From CAYWMP01 sp964459445 (GTDB lineage Bacteria; Desulfobacterota; DSM-4660; Desulfatiglandales; HGW-15), in the NCBI GenBank assembly GCA_964459445.1, contig CAYWMP010000198.1, positions 1-10,421 of the forward strand: 10,421 nt of DNA, in the 5' to 3' direction. The notes below the pieces were generated by a model, which saw nothing but the letters and a program-made list of their open reading frames with translations, was not told where the DNA came from and made no database searches. Position 1 is the first letter of the stretch, and each line of letters begins with the position of its first letter. A program made the position numbers and the translations under genes. Below are positions 7,885 through 10,421 of the stretch, piece by piece.

Positions 7885-8865
7885 TTAGGCGCTTAACACT
7901 TCTCTCGCCGCCCTAACAATTCTGGGGGCGTTTGGCAAATAGGCCCCTTCCCTGCTGAAAAAAGGGATGTTGATATCATAACCTGTGACGCGTTTTACGG
8001 GTGCTTCGAGATAATAAAAGGCGTTTTCCACCAGACGTGAGACGACCTCGGCTCCGGGACCGAAGCTGCGATGTGCTTCATGGATCACCATGACCCGCCC
8101 GGTTTTTTTGGCCGATTGAATAAAGAGTTCATCATCCAGAGGCGATATGGTCAGAAGATCGATGACCTCCGCCTCAACACCATCCTTGTCCATCAATTCC
8201 TGCGCCGCCTCAAGTGTGGGCCTCATCATTGCACCGTAGGAAATCATGGTCAGATCCTTGCCTTCGCGGACGACTTGTGACTTTCCTAGGGGCATCGTCT
8301 CCTCTTCCTCCGGTACCTCCTCCCTGAAAGCACGGTAAAGGGCCTTCGCTTCATAAAAAATCACGGGTTCAGGATCGCGAATGGCACTGACCAAAAGTGC
8401 CCTCGCGTTTCGTGGACCGGAAGGAATCACCATTTTGAGGCCCGGCATATGGGCATAGAATGCTTCTTTACTTTCCGAATGGTGTTCCAAGGCTCGTACA
8501 CCGCCACCATAGGGCGTGCGCAAGACCATGGGCACGGTGAACCTCCCCTGGGAACGCCAGCGTAAGCGTGAAGCATGATTTTCAATTTGATGGAAGTTTT
8601 GGTATGTAAATCCGGAAAACTGAATTTCGCAAACCGGCTTCAGGCCATAGACAGCCATGCCTATCGACATGCCGACTATGCCGGATTCTGCCAGAGGCGT
8701 ATCCAACGACCTTTGATCACCGAATTGGTCAATGAGTCCGTCCGTCACTCGAAATACACCGCCGTCCACCCCTACATCTTCACCCAACACGATGACACTG
8801 TCATCTTTCTCCATTTCCTGCCGCAGAGCCAGGTTGAGTGATTGAACCATCGTCATTTTAGCCAT
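7885..8865 (-). CDS. pdhB: Pyruvate (2-oxo acid) dehydrogenase E1 component, beta subunit
   Basis: The beta subunit pairs with E1-alpha as an alpha2beta2 tetramer that decarboxylates the 2-oxo acid and reductively acylates E2. The 326 residues are the normal length and span the transketolase-like pyrimidine-binding domain (about 4-178) and the C-terminal transketolase domain (about 190-310). Visible marks are VLGEDVG (26-32), TPLAESGI (56-63) with E60 at the position that activates the thiamine aminopyrimidine ring, and EHHSES (127-132), where H129 matches the active-site histidine of the usual LHSQS motif. The start at 8865 is chosen over a longer reading from 8913 because GAGGAGGG lies 5 bases upstream and the family begins with a short lead before the SLNLAL helix. 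The first 8 bases overlap the end of E1-alpha, whose last glutamate and glycine codons supply this ribosome binding site, so translation of the two subunits is probably coupled. Confidence 0.96.
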   Translation of the reverse strand: MAKMTMVQSLNLALRQEMEKDDSVIVLGEDVGVDGGVFRVTDGLIDQFGDQRSLDTPLAESGIVGMSIGMAVYGLKPVCEIQFSGFTYQNFHQIENHASRLRWRSQGRFTVPMVLRTPYGGGVRALEHHSESKEAFYAHMPGLKMVIPSGPRNARALLVSAIRDPEPVIFYEAKALYRAFREEVPEEEETMPLGKSQVVREGKDLTMISYGAMMRPTLEAAQELMDKDGVEAEVIDLLTISPLDDELFIQSAKKTGRVMVIHEAHRSFGPGAEVVSRLVENAFYYLEAPVKRVTGYDINIPFFSREGAYLPNAPRIVRAAREVLSA

Positions 8866-9967
8866 GGGTTCCCTCCTCTTTTGCAGCCGCCAGCTCCTTT
8901 GCAAGTTCTTCATTCTGTTTTACAAGGTGCGCGGGTAATTCGGCGTAGACATGATTGAACATATCCATGGGATCACCATGCGTTTTCATGAAATTCTCCG
9001 CATTGTCCACGGCTGTTTGAATCTCTCCCTTTATCTCTTCTTCAAAAGAGGCGATCTTTTCATCTGATAAAAGTCCTTTATCTCGAAGATATTTCTGGAA
9101 CCGTGTTATAGGATCCCGTGCCTTCCATCCTTCAACCTCATCGTCGGTCCGATACCTTTTTGGATCATCCGCGGTTGTGTGCATCATCATTCGGTAGGTC
9201 ACACATTCGATGAGGGTTGGACCTCCTCCTGATCGTGCCCTCTCCACAGCCTCTTTTGCCGCCGAATACACGGCAAGGATGTCGTTTCCGTCAACCTGTA
9301 TACCCGGCATGCCATAGGCTAGCGCCTTTTGGGCAATAGTTTTGGAATGGGTCTGATTCTTTCGCGGTACGGAAATCGCCCACTGGTTGTTCTGGCAAAC
9401 AAACACGACCGGCGCCTGGAAAACTCCGGCAAAATTCATGGCTTCATGGAAGTCCCCTTCGGACGTGCCCCCGTCCCCTAAAAATGTAACAGCCACGTCA
9501 TCTTTTTGACGGTATTGCATTGCCCATCCCAAACCCACGGCATGAAGCACCTGGGAAGCCACGGGAACGGAAACAGGGAGATCGTTGTGATCTTTTTCTT
9601 CAGGCCATCCCTCATTGAAACCGCCGTAGGCTAGCAATACACTTTCCATGCTTTTTCCACGCCATAATTCAGCGACCATCTCTCTGAAAGAGGGCGCCAT
9701 CCAATCTGAGGGTATCAATGCGGCGACAATACCGAGCTGAGAGGCTTCCTGGCCGGTAATCGGTGCAAAGGTGCCTATCCGTCCCTGTCGCTGGAGGCTC
9801 AGTAACCTCTCATCAAATCGACGGCTCAACAGCATGGCTCGATGCACTTTGAGCAAGAGCTCAGCCTCGATATCAGGCTCTAGATCCTTGTCCAGTTGGC
9901 CTTTTTCATCCAGTATCGAGAGGTATTCAACGCGCAAATCAGTCAAATCAATATTCGTTCTGGGCAT
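8858..9967 (-). CDS. pdhA: Pyruvate (2-oxo acid) dehydrogenase E1 component, alpha subunit
   Basis: The alpha subunit binds the thiamine diphosphate diphosphate group through Mg2+ and, with E1-beta, decarboxylates the 2-oxo acid. The 369 residues match the Bacillus-type E1-alpha. Features in order: GRIGTFAPITGQEA (62-75), the cofactor motif starting GDGG (164-167) and ending NN (193-194) about 27 residues later, and the active-site loop TYRMMMHTTADDPKRYR (257-273) with H263. The C-terminal tail (about 349-369) is a charged Lys/Glu/Ala helix. The start at 9967 is preferred to 10048 because AAGGAG lies 7 bases upstream and the 27 extra residues have no family resemblance. It is the first gene of the cluster, after a 454-bp gene-free leader, and its end overlaps E1-beta by 8 bp. 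The overall sequence reads as pyruvate dehydrogenase, but the HTTADDP loop also occurs in branched-chain enzymes, so substrate is only probable. Confidence 0.95.
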   Translation of the reverse strand: MPRTNIDLTDLRVEYLSILDEKGQLDKDLEPDIEAELLLKVHRAMLLSRRFDERLLSLQRQGRIGTFAPITGQEASQLGIVAALIPSDWMAPSFREMVAELWRGKSMESVLLAYGGFNEGWPEEKDHNDLPVSVPVASQVLHAVGLGWAMQYRQKDDVAVTFLGDGGTSEGDFHEAMNFAGVFQAPVVFVCQNNQWAISVPRKNQTHSKTIAQKALAYGMPGIQVDGNDILAVYSAAKEAVERARSGGGPTLIECVTYRMMMHTTADDPKRYRTDDEVEGWKARDPITRFQKYLRDKGLLSDEKIASFEEEIKGEIQTAVDNAENFMKTHGDPMDMFNHVYAELPAHLVKQNEELAKELAAAKEEGTHG

Positions 9968-10421
9968 CGTACTGCTCCTTCTTCTATGTCGATTCAAATA
10001 AACCCTGACGGTGCAAAAGGCGAGGATGGTGCAGATCCAAGGCGTCATGGGTGAAGCTGTAGTAATCTACCGCGAACCCTTGACAACGCGGGAGATGCAG
10101 TATTCTCGACCTTCCCGAAGGGTAAATAACAGGTTGATATTCCGCCATGTGTTGGAATTCACAATGAGAGTTTTCCGGATACACACCGTGAAAACGCCGA
10201 AATGCCCTCCTGTTCTTTCTATTGATATTGTTCAATCTGTTAATTATGCATTGTTAGGGCAAATCTAAACATAGTTAAAGCAATAAATTACATTAAACCA
10301 ATCATTAATCAAATTATACATACTATGAAAAATGTCTACCCTCAACAAGACAATTCGTAGCACTTTATCGCTTTGGAAGTACCCTAGATTGAGTAGAGGC
10401 ACAGATCAGTCAGCATTGTAT
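9968..10421. other. Gene-free leader region upstream of pdhA
   Basis: No gene is supported on either strand. Next to pdhA lie the AAGGAG site (9975-9980) and a long palindrome (10002-10123). The part from about 10225 to 10330 is strongly AT-rich and is the likely home of the operon promoter. On the minus strand TATAAT occurs at 10318-10313, and a TTGATT (10312-10307) with a 16-base spacer to TAATTT (10290-10285) is a weak sigma-70-like pair. Neither is convincing alone. If transcription starts here, the leader would be about 300 bases. The last 90 bases show nothing I can name. Confidence 0.45.
10002..10123. repeat. Long imperfect palindrome (~122 bp) in the pdhA leader
   Basis: Nested inverted segments share a centre near 10064: GTAG (10059-10062) against CTAC (10067-10070) around a TAAT loop, GGGT (10049-10052) against ACCC (10076-10079), TCA (10045-10047) against TGA (10081-10083), GCG (10042-10044) against CGC (10087-10089) with a CAA bulge, and CGAG (10021-10024) against CTCG (10105-10108). 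ACCC (10002-10005) against GGGT (10120-10123) may extend it. It ends about 35 bases before the pdhA start codon. As RNA it would fold in the 5' untranslated leader; as DNA it resembles a small palindromic repeat element. No T run follows, so simple termination is unlikely. Confidence 0.6.

Noticed and set aside
9984..10235. An 83-codon open frame on the minus strand upstream of pdhA
   Set aside because: It runs straight through the long palindrome, has no recognisable domain, and its His/Arg-rich translation looks like repeat DNA read as protein.
10332..10421. An ATG-initiated frame on the plus strand open for 30 codons to the window edge
   Set aside because: No ribosome binding site precedes it, and 30 stop-free codons are common by chance; the window ends before it can be judged.

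Overview
The window holds six intact genes, all on the minus strand, and no sign of phage, plasmid, CRISPR or insertion-sequence genes. Reading in the direction of transcription (right to left) they are: the E1-alpha and E1-beta subunits of a 2-oxo acid dehydrogenase complex (most likely pyruvate dehydrogenase), its lipoyl-bearing E2 acyltransferase, its E3 dihydrolipoamide dehydrogenase, a large cytosolic M1 zinc aminopeptidase, tryptophanyl-tRNA synthetase, and a secreted protein of an uncharacterised family. Moderate GC content, strong GGAGG-type ribosome binding sites, the heterodimeric E1 with a single-lipoyl E2, and the repeat-rich spacers suggest a Gram-negative bacterium of the Desulfobacterota (old Deltaproteobacteria) type. 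This placement is an inference from general resemblance, not a proof.

Layout. 9968-10421 is a gene-free leader with an AT-rich stretch and a ~120-bp imperfect palindrome. 8858-9967 (E1-alpha) and 7885-8865 (E1-beta) overlap by 8 bp. A 205-bp spacer precedes E2 (6387-7679). A 240-bp spacer follows, filled with a ~146-bp imperfect palindrome that touches the E2 stop codon and a cluster of degenerate 7-bp repeats. E3 (4716-6146), the aminopeptidase (2205-4682) and trpS (1133-2146) follow with gaps of 33 and 58 bp, so they look co-transcribed. A terminator-like hairpin lies just after trpS, and then comes the secreted-protein gene (64-1044).

Function. E1 decarboxylates the 2-oxo acid with thiamine diphosphate and passes the acyl group to the lipoyl-lysine of E2. 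E2 makes acyl-CoA, and E3 reoxidises the lipoyl group with FAD and NAD+. All four active parts have their key residues. The aminopeptidase and TrpRS are housekeeping functions (peptide turnover, charging tRNA-Trp) that appear to share a transcript with E3 without a metabolic link.

No new multi-gene system is visible. The least ordinary material is in the spacers: two long, well-centred imperfect palindromes of unknown type and a heptameric repeat cluster. The uncharacterised secreted protein at the left end is the only gene without a known role.
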